Shown piece by piece: positions 34,453-44,173 of a DNA stretch of 64,000 nucleotides. Below the pieces are notes generated by a model, which was given only the letters and a program-made list of their open reading frames with translations, did no database searches and was not told where the DNA came from. The DNA is from CALFUK01 sp964450495 (lineage in GTDB: Bacteria > Bacteroidota > Bacteroidia > Chitinophagales > Saprospiraceae). Positions within the stretch are counted from its first letter, which is position 1. Each line of letters opens with the position of its first letter. A program made the position numbers and the translations under genes. The stretch covers positions 1 through 64,000 of the forward strand of contig CAYVFU010000014.1 in assembly GCA_964450495.1 (NCBI GenBank), read 5' to 3'.

Positions 34453-36441
34453 ATGAAAACAACTTTAAGACAAATGCCTTTATTGGCACCTAGTATTTGC
34501 TACGCATCAGGTATTCTATTGGGATTCTATGTGCCTATTCAGATATTAATTTTTACAATCATCGTTACTAGTGTGTTTCTTTCACTTAGTTTCTTTTGGA
34601 ATGATCTCTTTGCGAAGTCATCCATTGTTTTACTTTTATTTATAATCTTAGGCATTAGCAATCAATATTATTTCACTTACAGCAGTCAATGTCCTTCTTG
34701 CAAACAATTATCAGATAAGAAAATTCACCTAAACGGGGTTCTTGACAGTGAGATAAAAACCAATGACAGCTTGCCCTATACGCAATTTATTATTATTTCT
34801 CCACAATTGGGTAATATCCGATTACAATCAACTACGACTTCTAAATTGTCTCCTAGTTTATTAATTGGTGATCATCTTAGAATGGTAGGTACAATCAAAT
34901 CAATTCGCCCTCCTAGTTCTCCAAGACAATTTGATTACAAACGGTACTTACAGCATAAGGGTATTTATTTTGGCTTTGAAGTGGACAGTATTCAAAAGAT
35001 GCCTAACTCATCAATTGGCTTGAGAAGAGCAGCGCAAGTTGTAAAATCCGATTGTAAACGAATAATGGAGCATCACATCAGAAATGTAGAAGCCAGACAA
35101 ATATGTCAAGCAATGGTATTAGGAGAAAAAAAGACGATGGATGAAGACTTAATTAAATCTTTCAGAGATACTGGAACATCTCATTATATGGCTGTTTCTG
35201 GCTTGCATGTGGATTTAGTCGCCTATTTGATGTTAGTATTGTTTAGTACAATTAAGAGCCATTCGCTAGGATTTAGATTAATAAAATACATTTGTTTCAT
35301 ACTGTTCGTTTGGTCTTATGCACTTTTGGTGGGACTAAGTCCATCTGTGATGCGGGCGGCAACCATGTTTTCATTTTATTCCTTCGGCCGTCTATTTGGA
35401 CTCCCTACGAACACTTGGAATATTTTGGCATTGACTGCTATCATTCTCCTTATTTATAATCCATCATTTTTATTTGATGTTGGATTTCAATTATCATTTA
35501 TTGCAGTTATTAGCATTATAGTGTACTCCCCTATTTTGTTGAAAAATTTTAATGCGAAAGGAAAAATCGTTACGAAATGTTTGAGCGCTATCAAAGTTAC
35601 TTTGGCTGTACAAATCTTGATCTTTCCATTGAATTTGTATTACTTCCACCAGTTTCCACTCAATTTCATATTAGCCAATTCATTTTTCTGGCTATTTGCA
35701 CTTCTATTAATTTATGGCTCTATATTTCTTATTTTTAGCAGTTACATAAATACGACAATTGCCTCGATCACAGGGCAAATCTTAGGCTACATTAGTGATA
35801 TCCTTCAATATTGCTTAGAGCTAATCCAACATTTCGATTCATTCATTTTAAAAGATGTGTGGTTGACAAAAACAGAATTATTGGTCATTTACCTTTGTAT
35901 TATAAGCTTGACGTGGTGCATATTTCGGATTTCTAAACATTCAATTATCGCGCTATTCGTCAGTCTCATGCTTCTTGGCGAATTATGCTTGATTCGAATA
36001 AACAGGTATCAAGATGTAGCATTTATTTATGTTTACCGCACCTACCCCAGCTATAGATTAGATCTCATTTATAAAAATGAGTGTTATACATATTCACCAA
36101 TGGGCTATTCACTAAATAGAGTTGTAGAAAATAATCGCTCTTTTCACGCTATAAAACAAATTCATGAGATTGACGGACTTAGTTGTGTGGAAGATGGATA
36201 CCTGTGGAATTATAAAAACGCAATTGGCTATTTCGGTTTGAATATATTGGTCGGTCATACAGAATCAATAAGTAATTTTTGTCAATACGACATCATTGTA
36301 GGTGATATTCTAAATGCACAAGACAGTTGTGATAGTGAAAATCAAATAATAAATACCGCCTATACTGAGGAAATAAAAAATCCACATATACACCACCTAC
36401 TTACGCAGGGCACTTTCATTAAAGAAATCAATCTACAATGA
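34453..36441 (+). CDS. ComEC/Rec2 family DNA-uptake channel
   Basis: A 662-residue membrane protein. An N-terminal DUF4131-like OB region (about 30-190) has LRMVGTIKSIRPPSSPRQFDYKRYLQHKGIYF. The competence membrane domain (about 200-510) has the conserved FRDTGTSHYMAVSGLHVDLVAYL and SPSVMRAATMFSFYSFG. No metallo-beta-lactamase C-terminal domain is present, as is usual for Bacteroidota homologues of this length. In naturally competent bacteria ComEC moves single-stranded DNA across the inner membrane. Its stop overlaps the next start by 4 bp (ATGA), linking it to an HhH protein. Confidence 0.9.
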   Translation: MKTTLRQMPLLAPSICYASGILLGFYVPIQILIFTIIVTSVFLSLSFFWNDLFAKSSIVLLLFIILGISNQYYFTYSSQCPSCKQLSDKKIHLNGVLDSEIKTNDSLPYTQFIIISPQLGNIRLQSTTTSKLSPSLLIGDHLRMVGTIKSIRPPSSPRQFDYKRYLQHKGIYFGFEVDSIQKMPNSSIGLRRAAQVVKSDCKRIMEHHIRNVEARQICQAMVLGEKKTMDEDLIKSFRDTGTSHYMAVSGLHVDLVAYLMLVLFSTIKSHSLGFRLIKYICFILFVWSYALLVGLSPSVMRAATMFSFYSFGRLFGLPTNTWNILALTAIILLIYNPSFLFDVGFQLSFIAVISIIVYSPILLKNFNAKGKIVTKCLSAIKVTLAVQILIFPLNLYYFHQFPLNFILANSFFWLFALLLIYGSIFLIFSSYINTTIASITGQILGYISDILQYCLELIQHFDSFILKDVWLTKTELLVIYLCIISLTWCIFRISKHSIIALFVSLMLLGELCLIRINRYQDVAFIYVYRTYPSYRLDLIYKNECYTYSPMGYSLNRVVENNRSFHAIKQIHEIDGLSCVEDGYLWNYKNAIGYFGLNILVGHTESISNFCQYDIIVGDILNAQDSCDSENQIINTAYTEEIKNPHIHHLLTQGTFIKEINLQ

Positions 36442-37400
36442 AACTTAATCCGCACTACTTTACAAAACAAGAACAAAGAGGTCTTTTCATTATTGTTGTA
36501 ATTATCCTCCTCATAGGTGTACTTCGCTGGGATTTATACAAATATTCAAAGCAACAAATCCAATACAGCTACTTACCAATTATTCCGTTAAAAAATGAGG
36601 AAAATAACACTACAAGTGAGATTAATAAAAAGAACAATTCCATTCAACATCAAACTCCCCAATTAATTAAAAAGAAAAATTCCCTTGATACTAAAGCTTA
36701 CTTAAAACACACTACTCCTTTTGACCCTAATCTGGTGGATGAGCAGCAATTAACCAAAATGAAATTCCCTAAACAAGGCATCAATAATTTAATAAAGTAT
36801 AGAAATAAAAATGGAGTCATAAAATCAGTATCCCATTTCAAAAACATTTGGGGATTTGAAAATATAGACAGCATATTTCTGGATTCTATGCTAATATTTA
36901 CAAAGGCAAAACGAAGTAAACCCGAAATCAAATTAACCAATAAAAAGTCAATTAAAACATCAAAGCCCTTTGTCAAAAAAGAAAGGAGTGAACCAATAAA
37001 AGTACTTCTGAATCAAGCAGATACAGCCCAGTTAAAAAGATTAAATGGCATAGGCCCATACAGAGCAAGAAAAATAATTGAGTATCGAGACCTGTTAGGC
37101 GGATTCTACTCTATTGATCAATTGAAATCTGTGTATTGGTTGCCAGATTCTGTATTTTATAAAATCAAAACACAACTAATTATTGATAGTACAAACATTA
37201 AAGCTCTTCCAGTAAATACTGCTAATCTAGAAGAGCTCGTAAAGCACCCTTACATCAACTATTCCCAAGCAAAAATTATATCAAATTATATTCTTGAACA
37301 TGGTCCATTGGAAGATAGAAAAGATCTTTTTAGTATGAGAGGATTAGATTCAAATGCTGTTAAACGTCTTTTACCCTATTTCTCTGTTAATGAGCAGTAA
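36438..37400 (+). CDS. Helix-hairpin-helix (ComEA-like) protein
   Basis: A 320-residue protein with an N-terminal membrane helix (about 12-30) and repeated helix-hairpin-helix units. One lies around 95-140 (FDPNLVDEQQLTKMKFPKQGINNLIKYR), and a clear ComEA-type unit at about 189-250 has LLNQADTAQLKRLNGIGPYRARKIIEYR. A third is near the C-terminus (LPVNTANLEELVKHPYINYSQAKII). ComEA-type proteins bind double-stranded DNA for uptake, and the 4-bp overlap with comEC supports that. The multi-HhH form is common in Bacteroidota with no experimental proof of its role. Confidence 0.85.
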   Translation: MKLNPHYFTKQEQRGLFIIVVIILLIGVLRWDLYKYSKQQIQYSYLPIIPLKNEENNTTSEINKKNNSIQHQTPQLIKKKNSLDTKAYLKHTTPFDPNLVDEQQLTKMKFPKQGINNLIKYRNKNGVIKSVSHFKNIWGFENIDSIFLDSMLIFTKAKRSKPEIKLTNKKSIKTSKPFVKKERSEPIKVLLNQADTAQLKRLNGIGPYRARKIIEYRDLLGGFYSIDQLKSVYWLPDSVFYKIKTQLIIDSTNIKALPVNTANLEELVKHPYINYSQAKIISNYILEHGPLEDRKDLFSMRGLDSNAVKRLLPYFSVNEQ

Positions 37401-37641
37401 GCCAAAGATAACATTAATGAAAGCACGTGTTCAGATCAATTCATGTCTCAAAATACTTGATTGACTACGTTACTATATCATATAAAGACGAGCTATTTCG
37501 TTTAATGTGTTTAAATTCCTTTGCGATTTAAGGTCTTTTACCCATTTAAACGAGGAAGAGAATGAAATCACAGAAATTTCCCAAAGGAATCAAGTATGTT
37601 TGCAAAAGTTTTTGAGCCACTTATTACTCATACATTAAATA

Positions 37642-39426
37642 GTGAAAAACCTTCGAATACTTAACAAATACATCTTCCGCTACAAATGGCGGTTGTTGAT
37701 AGGTATAGCCTGTGTCACGTGCTCAAATTTTTTCAAGGCGCGCGTACCAGCAGAAATTGGCAAAGCATTAGATTTCGTGTTAACGGAAGTTGAACTGTTT
37801 AAAGGACAAGATGGAACTGATGAGATGTTTGTTGAAAAGCTTGGCTCTCATCTGATGCAATTTGGGATCACTGTTTTGGTTTTTGCGTTGATTATGGGAG
37901 TATTTATGTACTTCATGAGACAAACAATCATTTACAATTCTAGACTGATTGAATATGATCTTAGAAAAGACATTTATGATCAGTATCAAAAAATGGACAT
38001 TAGCTTTTTTAAGAAACACAATACTGGAGATCTCATGTCAAGAATCTCTGAGGATGTCACCAAAGTCCGTATGTATCTTGGACCTGCATTATTATATGGC
38101 ATAAATTTGGTCTCCTTGTTTGCCATGGTTATCTACGCCATGGTTACTACAAATCCCACATTATCGTTGTATACGCTTTTACCTTTACCGTTTCTATCTA
38201 TTTCTATCTATCTGGTGAGCAGCGTTATCAATAAAAAGAGTGAGGCCATTCAAGAGCAACTAGCAACTTTGACAAGTTTCGCCCAAGAGTCGTTTTCGGG
38301 AATTCAAATAATTAAATCATATGTGAAGGAAAAATCATTCGGTAGTGCTTTTACACATGAGAGTGAATTGTTCAAGGAAAAATCTTTGGAATTAGCGAAA
38401 GTGAATGCCATGTTTTTTCCACTAATGATACTGCTCATATCAGCAAGCACATTATTAACTGTATTGATGGGTGGTATTCAAGTTATCAAAGGACAAGCTA
38501 CTGCTGGAGAGATCGCCCAATTCATCATCTATGTCAATATGTTGACATGGCCAGTGACAGCAATTGGTTGGATTGCCAGTATTATACAGACTGCAGAAGC
38601 GTCTCAAAAAAGGATAAACGAATTTCTAAACGAGAAAACAAAAATAGCGAGTCCACAACATCCAATCGACTATCTGTCTGGTGATATTGCCTTTCAAAAC
38701 GTATCTTTCACCTATCCAAATAGTGGAATAAAAGCATTGAACAACATCAGTTTCACCTTGAAAGAAGGAGAAAAAATGATTGTTATTGGTAAAACTGCAT
38801 CTGGCAAATCTACTGTCGCTGACCTGATGTTGCGCCTATATGATCCAGAAAATGGTACAATCTCAATTGGTGGCCAGGACATTAAAGAATTGGATTTAAA
38901 CCATTTGAGGCATGCCATTGGATATGTCCCACAGGATGTATTTTTATTTTCAGACAGTGTCAGCAATAACATTCGATTTGCAGATCATAGTTCAGACGAA
39001 CAGAAAGTTTACGAATTTGCAGAACATGCTTCTGTTAGAAAAGACATTCTAAACCTACCAGAACAATTTGAAACAAATGTTGGAGAACGTGGAGTGTCCT
39101 TATCTGGTGGGCAAAAGCAACGGATTTCAATCGCTCGGGCATTAATTAAAGACCCGCAAATAGTCATTCTTGATGACTGTTTAAGTGCTGTAGATACTGC
39201 CACTGAACAACACATATTAAGTTACTTCAAAGCTGCATTAAAAGATAAATCAGCTATATTGATCACACACCGGATTTTCACATCACTCGATGTCGATAAA
39301 GTATTGGTTTTAGAAGATGGTCAAATATTAGAATTTGGTACACCACAAGAATTGATGAAAACCAAAGGATTTTACCATCAAATGGTTACAGATGAGCTTG
39401 AAGAAAATCAAGTAAAAACATCGTAA
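37642..39426 (+). CDS. ABC exporter (MsbA-like half-transporter)
   Basis: A 594-residue fused permease-ATPase with a GTG start. The six-helix exporter domain (about 15-320) is followed by an ATP-binding domain with Walker A GKTASGKST (383-391), signature VSLSGGQKQR, and Walker B ending at D511. The next residue is D512 (ILDDCLSAVD) where active ATPases have a catalytic glutamate. This is typical of degenerate sites in heterodimeric exporters, yet no partner half-transporter gene is adjacent. Substrate (lipid, drug or peptide) is unknown. It is followed by a 67-nt gap and the DUF3276 gene. Confidence 0.9.
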   Translation: MKNLRILNKYIFRYKWRLLIGIACVTCSNFFKARVPAEIGKALDFVLTEVELFKGQDGTDEMFVEKLGSHLMQFGITVLVFALIMGVFMYFMRQTIIYNSRLIEYDLRKDIYDQYQKMDISFFKKHNTGDLMSRISEDVTKVRMYLGPALLYGINLVSLFAMVIYAMVTTNPTLSLYTLLPLPFLSISIYLVSSVINKKSEAIQEQLATLTSFAQESFSGIQIIKSYVKEKSFGSAFTHESELFKEKSLELAKVNAMFFPLMILLISASTLLTVLMGGIQVIKGQATAGEIAQFIIYVNMLTWPVTAIGWIASIIQTAEASQKRINEFLNEKTKIASPQHPIDYLSGDIAFQNVSFTYPNSGIKALNNISFTLKEGEKMIVIGKTASGKSTVADLMLRLYDPENGTISIGGQDIKELDLNHLRHAIGYVPQDVFLFSDSVSNNIRFADHSSDEQKVYEFAEHASVRKDILNLPEQFETNVGERGVSLSGGQKQRISIARALIKDPQIVILDDCLSAVDTATEQHILSYFKAALKDKSAILITHRIFTSLDVDKVLVLEDGQILEFGTPQELMKTKGFYHQMVTDELEENQVKTS

Positions 39427-39493
39427 TTTTTGTAATTCTGAGTTATATTCCAATTTTATTTTGTACTTTTTACATAACTAAATAGTTAAGAGC

Positions 39494-39964
39494 GTGGAAA
39501 ATGATAATTCGGCGAGATTCGAAAGTGTGTATTCTACCAAATTAAGAGCTGGTAGAAGGCGTACCTATTTCTTTGATGTTAGAAAAACGAAAGGTGGAGA
39601 TTTCTACATTACGTTGACAGAGAGCACTAAGAAATTTAATGGTGATGGTTATGACAGACATAAAATTTTCTTGTACAAAGAAGATTTTAACCGGTTCATG
39701 AATTCTTTAAACGATACGGTTGATCATGTCAAAAATGATTTGATGCCTGACTATGACTACGAACAATATGAGCGTCGTCAAGAAGAATGGGAAGCCAAAA
39801 TGGCTGAAGAGGCAGCTAATGGTGGCGGTGAAAATGCAACTCATACTGAAGAAGCATCAGCACCAACTGCCGAAAGCGCTGAGTCATCACCTGCAGAGGA
39901 CGCACCTACTACTGACGTAAAATCTGAACCTGATGTGAAGTCAGAGGACGATATGGCTTGGTAG
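39494..39964 (+). CDS. DUF3276 (PUR-like) nucleic-acid-binding protein
   Basis: A 156-residue protein with a GTG start. The DUF3276 domain (about 8-95) has FESVYSTKLRAGRRRTYFFDVRKTKGGDFYITLTES and the RHKIFLYKEDFNRF segment. The fold is related to the PUR-alpha single-stranded nucleic-acid-binding repeat, as known for Borrelia BpuR-type proteins. The C-terminal 55 residues are acidic and Ala/Glu/Ser-rich, and end DMAW. Found across Bacteroidota as a likely RNA/DNA-binding regulator. No partner genes are evident. Confidence 0.9.
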   Translation: MENDNSARFESVYSTKLRAGRRRTYFFDVRKTKGGDFYITLTESTKKFNGDGYDRHKIFLYKEDFNRFMNSLNDTVDHVKNDLMPDYDYEQYERRQEEWEAKMAEEAANGGGENATHTEEASAPTAESAESSPAEDAPTTDVKSEPDVKSEDDMAW

Positions 39965-40175
39965 CCTTTTGCACGTATTTCAGGGATTGAACTTACTTTA
40001 CTTTCAAATTTACTTGATGGTACTATAACCGCTTGTTCTTACTTGTCAACAATCTATCATCGTTTAGCTTCAAGGCATTTTACTAGATCATTTAAAGTGA
40101 ATATCTATGCCGAGTTTATGTAGTTATGTCCTATTTAACTTCATTTGTTTCTGTCTCAGGAATGATCCAAATTAT

Positions 40176-40568
40176 TTATCCCAAAGTACTTAATTTATCT
40201 CTCCATTTAAATAAAGAGTAACCTATCCATAGGATTATTAAACCAATAACATCAATTCTCATTATTCTATATAATTCAGGATTTATTTCTCCATTTGCAA
40301 GCATATACAACACAAGGAATGAAATCATACTAACAGACCCAATCAAGACAGCAAGTGAATAATTCTTCTTGGTAATGGCAGCATAGATCATAATACCTCC
40401 AATAATTCCAAATAGTACAGCTCGATGCCTTAATAATAATTCATAGTTAGAATCTGGTATTTCTATTCCATAAGACTTGGTGATCTTACTTGGAATAAAT
40501 GCTAATACTGAGGGCACAATATTTATTATTCCTGCAACAAACAAACATATTCTAAATACTAGCTCCAA
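40176..40568 (-). CDS. Small four-helix membrane protein, unknown function
   Basis: A 130-residue protein with four predicted membrane helices (about 1-20, 45-65, 70-95, 102-122) and few charged residues. Similar small proteins are annotated only as phosphopantetheine adenylyltransferase-like by error or as hypothetical. I do not recognise a function. It is 78 nt from the ATPase gene of the neighbouring operon on the same strand and could be its last member, but it has a gap unlike the tight spacing of that operon. Confidence 0.6.
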   Translation of the reverse strand: MELVFRICLFVAGIINIVPSVLAFIPSKITKSYGIEIPDSNYELLLRHRAVLFGIIGGIMIYAAITKKNYSLAVLIGSVSMISFLVLYMLANGEINPELYRIMRIDVIGLIILWIGYSLFKWRDKLSTLG

Positions 40569-40645
40569 TACTTAAATTTTACTTATTAGGATTACTGAAG
40601 TGTTATTTGTTTGAAGCTGTTAGAGATCTTCGATGGTGAGAAAAA

Positions 40646-41449
40646 CTATCCCATATCTGCCACTTCAATCATCAGATCTTCCACATGGTGTACCAACTCA
40701 GTATATCGTTTCTCCCTTTTCGTTTCGCGAGTTCTGATGAATGGTAGGTCCACGTTTATGTGTTTGACAAATTTTGATGGCGCAGATTTCAAAATGTAGA
40801 TATCATCTCCTAAGTAGACCGCTTCAGCAATATCATGAGTCACAAATACAATCGTAGAATGAAACTGATGCCAGATCTTAGACAACAAATCTTGCATTTG
40901 CAATCTGGTTTTAACGTCCAATGCACCAAATGGCTCATCCATTAACAATATCTGTGGATTTGCCAGTAAGCTTCGACCTATCGCAACACGCTGTAATTGA
41001 CCACCAGATAAAGTTGGATACTGAGCATACTTGTGTTGATGGCCATCTAGTCCAATCAATTGGATCATCTCCATCGCTTTCTCATCTCGTTCACTTTTGC
41101 TCATACCTTGGTATTGCAAGCCTAGACCTACATTATCCAATACAGACATCCAAGGTAATGAAGAATACCGTTGAAAAACCATACTGACACGTTGAGCCTC
41201 ATCTAGTGGCTTTCCGTCAATCAAGACATTGCCTTCTGTGGGTTCTTGTAATCCTGCTATGTACCTTAGCAAGGTTGATTTTCCACTTCCCGACATCCCT
41301 AGAATAACAACAAACTGTCCTTGTTCTGGCTTATCTTCTATTAAAAACTCAAGGTCTTTTATAATCCAATTTTGCCCACCATCATAAGACTGCCCAATCC
41401 CTCGAAGATCAATAATATTCCGTAGTTCAGTATCTGTAAAATTAGGCAT
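40646..41449 (-). CDS. NitT/TauT-type ABC transporter ATPase
   Basis: A 267-residue ABC ATPase of the nitrate/taurine/sulfonate (SsuB/TauB) class. Walker A is GMSGSGKST, the signature is LSGGQLQRVAIGR, Walker B is ILLMDEPFGALD, and the switch histidine lies in FVTHDIAEAVYL. It powers the permease gene upstream, with which it overlaps by 8 bp. It is the last gene of the six-gene operon with SBP-OmpA and coiled-coil proteins. Confidence 0.93.
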   Translation of the reverse strand: MPNFTDTELRNIIDLRGIGQSYDGGQNWIIKDLEFLIEDKPEQGQFVVILGMSGSGKSTLLRYIAGLQEPTEGNVLIDGKPLDEAQRVSMVFQRYSSLPWMSVLDNVGLGLQYQGMSKSERDEKAMEMIQLIGLDGHQHKYAQYPTLSGGQLQRVAIGRSLLANPQILLMDEPFGALDVKTRLQMQDLLSKIWHQFHSTIVFVTHDIAEAVYLGDDIYILKSAPSKFVKHINVDLPFIRTRETKREKRYTELVHHVEDLMIEVADMG

Positions 41450-42569
41450 TCAAAGCTCGTTTAGCGTTAAAAATCTTTAACTCACCGTAGAGTATAATGA
41501 GTATTGCAGAAACAATAACAATTGGCAATATCATCCACCACTTTATAACTGAAAGATTAACGACTGATCCAATCAACACCGTCATAAATAGAAATGCCAG
41601 TATAGTATAAATGCCATACTGAGACTCCTTGATACCTGCTGAAACTGTATTTGCTGTTTTGAACGGCATCAGCCTTTTATCTATGTAAACAAAAAGCCGA
41701 TCCTGTATAAAACCAATTAATATAATGACAAACAAAATAGCAAATACCTTTTCTACTTGACCACCTCTTGCTTTTTGATAAATCAACGCCCCTACTCCAT
41801 TAGTCTTATTTAACAATTCTGCAATAATGATGTATGTCCAAGAAATGGCTGTTAATACCCGAATGTCATCCATTACTTTTGACATCACCGCTGGAATATA
41901 CACCGTCTTAATTGTCTGCCAATTGGTCGCACCTAAAGTAAATACGGTCTTGGTATATACGTCTTGTACCTCTCTAACTCTTTGTGCAACGACTGGCAAT
42001 AAGTACACAATGATACCAAATGCCAAAAAGGCTACTTTCATTCTATCTTCAATACCAAACCATACGATAAACAATCCTGTCAGCGCTGTCAAAGGCAAGT
42101 ACCTCAAGGCATCAACTTGTTTACTAAACAACCCTTTAAACAAGGGAAAAAGCCCAATAACAAAACCTAATGGAATCGATATCAAAATTGCCCATAGGTA
42201 CCCTTTGATGTTTAACCAAATGGAATTGAGCGTATGAAAAACCAGTTTATCTTCAGTTAATAATGGTTTATAAGATTTTAATACCTGAGGAGGTGTGGGC
42301 AATAGTGGATAAGCTTTTTCAAATTCAGTTGCATTAGCTAAAGCTAGTGAATCTGCAAGATCAATGGAATCAAGCAATGCGTGGTTTCTTTCGTCAAGGG
42401 ATGAGGGTCTTGGTCCATCATACAAATCTGCAATTGGTCTATCAATAGAAAAGTATTCTGCAAATAACCACCAAACAAGTATGAATATAATAAGACCTAT
42501 AAGGCCAAGCACCCAACTTTGTGCTTTTGACAACTCACCTCTAAGAATAAATAGTTCTTTAAAATTCAT
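41442..42569 (-). CDS. NitT/TauT-type ABC transporter permease
   Basis: A 375-residue binding-protein-dependent permease. An N-terminal membrane helix (about 17-38) is followed by a periplasmic segment (about 40-125), then the five to six core helices with the EAA-like loop TLGATNWQTIKTVYIPAVM (about 215-235). The large periplasmic segment and extra C-terminal helices (about 315-365) make it longer than the usual 250-280 residues of this class. It lies 3 nt after the SBP-OmpA gene and overlaps the ATPase gene by 8 bp. Confidence 0.9.
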   Translation of the reverse strand: MNFKELFILRGELSKAQSWVLGLIGLIIFILVWWLFAEYFSIDRPIADLYDGPRPSSLDERNHALLDSIDLADSLALANATEFEKAYPLLPTPPQVLKSYKPLLTEDKLVFHTLNSIWLNIKGYLWAILISIPLGFVIGLFPLFKGLFSKQVDALRYLPLTALTGLFIVWFGIEDRMKVAFLAFGIIVYLLPVVAQRVREVQDVYTKTVFTLGATNWQTIKTVYIPAVMSKVMDDIRVLTAISWTYIIIAELLNKTNGVGALIYQKARGGQVEKVFAILFVIILIGFIQDRLFVYIDKRLMPFKTANTVSAGIKESQYGIYTILAFLFMTVLIGSVVNLSVIKWWMILPIVIVSAILIILYGELKIFNAKRALNA

Positions 42570-42572
42570 CTA

Positions 42573-44144
42573 TTATTCTGATACCAATTCGAAATCTGTA
42601 CGCCTATTTTTTGCTCTACCAGACTCCGTATTGTTAGAGGCAACAGGTTGATCAGGTCCATTACCTACAACAATCAACCTATTTCTAGGCATATTGTGTT
42701 CAGAAATCAGATAGTCAGCCACTGCTTGCGCTCGCCTTCTGGATAAAGAGACGTTCAATTCTCTACTACCGGTATTGTCCGTATTACCTTCAATACGAAT
42801 CCTTGAGTTACCAAATGCTTTAGCGATTCCTACAAAGTCACGATCAATGATGTATTTAGCATTTTCATCTAAAGTAGCGTTACCTGTGCTGAAGTTGATG
42901 GTAACTTCTTTTGACGCTAGGGCTTCTTTCGTTTTATCTTCAGTAGATACTGGTGCGAATGATTTTGCCTCTTCTGCAGCGTGCTGTCTGCCTGTAAGGT
43001 TTGCTTCTTCTACGATGCCAGAGTATGAGATGAGTCTCCAGTTAGGTGCTCTGCCTTCTATATAACCAAGTCCATCGTAGACATCTACCATTTTACTATA
43101 CAAACTGTTGCCTGTAACCCCTTTAAAATTTCGGTTAAGGCCAAAGAAATTCTGGTTATCTCCATGCGTCACTAATCGCACATTGTTGATTGCATCATAG
43201 GCATCTTGCTCAGAGAATACCTCGAAATTTTCGCCAAGTATTTTGGCAGCCTTCCGCTTATTAGCATCATTGGAGTTTATCTCGGAAGCTCCAATCATCC
43301 AACCTTCGTATAACTGAGCCATCTTTTCTCTGTTAGCTTCTACGTATGCTCTCTTTGCTATAAAGACATCTGCAATGATATTTGAAGCAGATTTGGTACT
43401 CTCTAAAACACGCGCTCCTGGAACTGCCTGTACACAGGCGATGTCATCTGGACTCCAAACAACAGCGGCATCAACATTTTGGCTCTTGAATACTTCTGCT
43501 GCATCGATCGCGCTTGCTTGAAAAACGATATCTACATCATCACTGGTCAATCCTCCAGCGTCTAATAACCACAATAAAAATGATTGAGAAGGCGTGTATT
43601 CTGCGACTGCAATCTTCTTTCCCTTTAAGTCGGACACTTTCGTGATCCCACGTCTTGCGACAATAGCATCTCCACCTCTAGACCAATCTGCCTGAAATAA
43701 GACTACAGGATCAAAGTCCCTTAGTCCATTAACTTCTGTTGGGAATGCATCGATGGTCGCCCACAATAGGTTTACGTCATCATTTTTGAATGCTTGCCTA
43801 GATGCTTCAAAATCGTCTAATACTTTAAAGTCAACTTCAAATCCATAATCTTTATAGAATCTAGAATTTCTATTTGCTTTAAAACCTTCATTGAAATATT
43901 GACCTCCAGCATAACCACCCCAAGTAACTACGCCTATTTTTACAACATCGTCATCATCTCCACTACGTGACGTTGATGTGGGAGCATCTTGAGAAGTTTT
44001 CGTTCCACTCGCACCTTCCGCTTTATCTGCTAATGATTTACCGAATGAAGTCCCTTGCAACAAGTATCTACCTCCAAGAAAGATTAATGCCACTAATAAG
44101 ATTGTTATCAGCAATTTGGAGAATGTTGTCAATCGTTTTGCCAT
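42573..44144 (-). CDS. Solute-binding protein fused to OmpA peptidoglycan-binding domain
   Basis: A 523-residue fusion. An N-terminal membrane helix (about 9-30) with no lipobox acts as an anchor. A Ser/Thr/Asp-rich linker leads to an NMT1/SsuA-like solute-binding domain (about 70-375; VKIGVVTWGGYAGGQYFNEGF, LKGKKIAVAEYTPS, DAAVVWSPDD). An OmpA domain (about 405-523) has RIEGNTDNTGSRELN and a closing AKNRRTDFELV. The binding domain should capture a small anion or amine for the permease, while OmpA tethers it to peptidoglycan. The fusion exists in other bacteria, sometimes next to PspA-like genes. Ligand unknown. Confidence 0.88.
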   Translation of the reverse strand: MAKRLTTFSKLLITILLVALIFLGGRYLLQGTSFGKSLADKAEGASGTKTSQDAPTSTSRSGDDDDVVKIGVVTWGGYAGGQYFNEGFKANRNSRFYKDYGFEVDFKVLDDFEASRQAFKNDDVNLLWATIDAFPTEVNGLRDFDPVVLFQADWSRGGDAIVARRGITKVSDLKGKKIAVAEYTPSQSFLLWLLDAGGLTSDDVDIVFQASAIDAAEVFKSQNVDAAVVWSPDDIACVQAVPGARVLESTKSASNIIADVFIAKRAYVEANREKMAQLYEGWMIGASEINSNDANKRKAAKILGENFEVFSEQDAYDAINNVRLVTHGDNQNFFGLNRNFKGVTGNSLYSKMVDVYDGLGYIEGRAPNWRLISYSGIVEEANLTGRQHAAEEAKSFAPVSTEDKTKEALASKEVTINFSTGNATLDENAKYIIDRDFVGIAKAFGNSRIRIEGNTDNTGSRELNVSLSRRRAQAVADYLISEHNMPRNRLIVVGNGPDQPVASNNTESGRAKNRRTDFELVSE

Positions 44145-44173
44145 TGTATATTATTTGAATTTATTGTCTGATT

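Noticed and set aside
40176..40568. Assigning the four-helix protein to the ABC operon
   Set aside because: A 77-nt gap without the tight coupling of the other six genes and no functional hint; it is listed as unknown.
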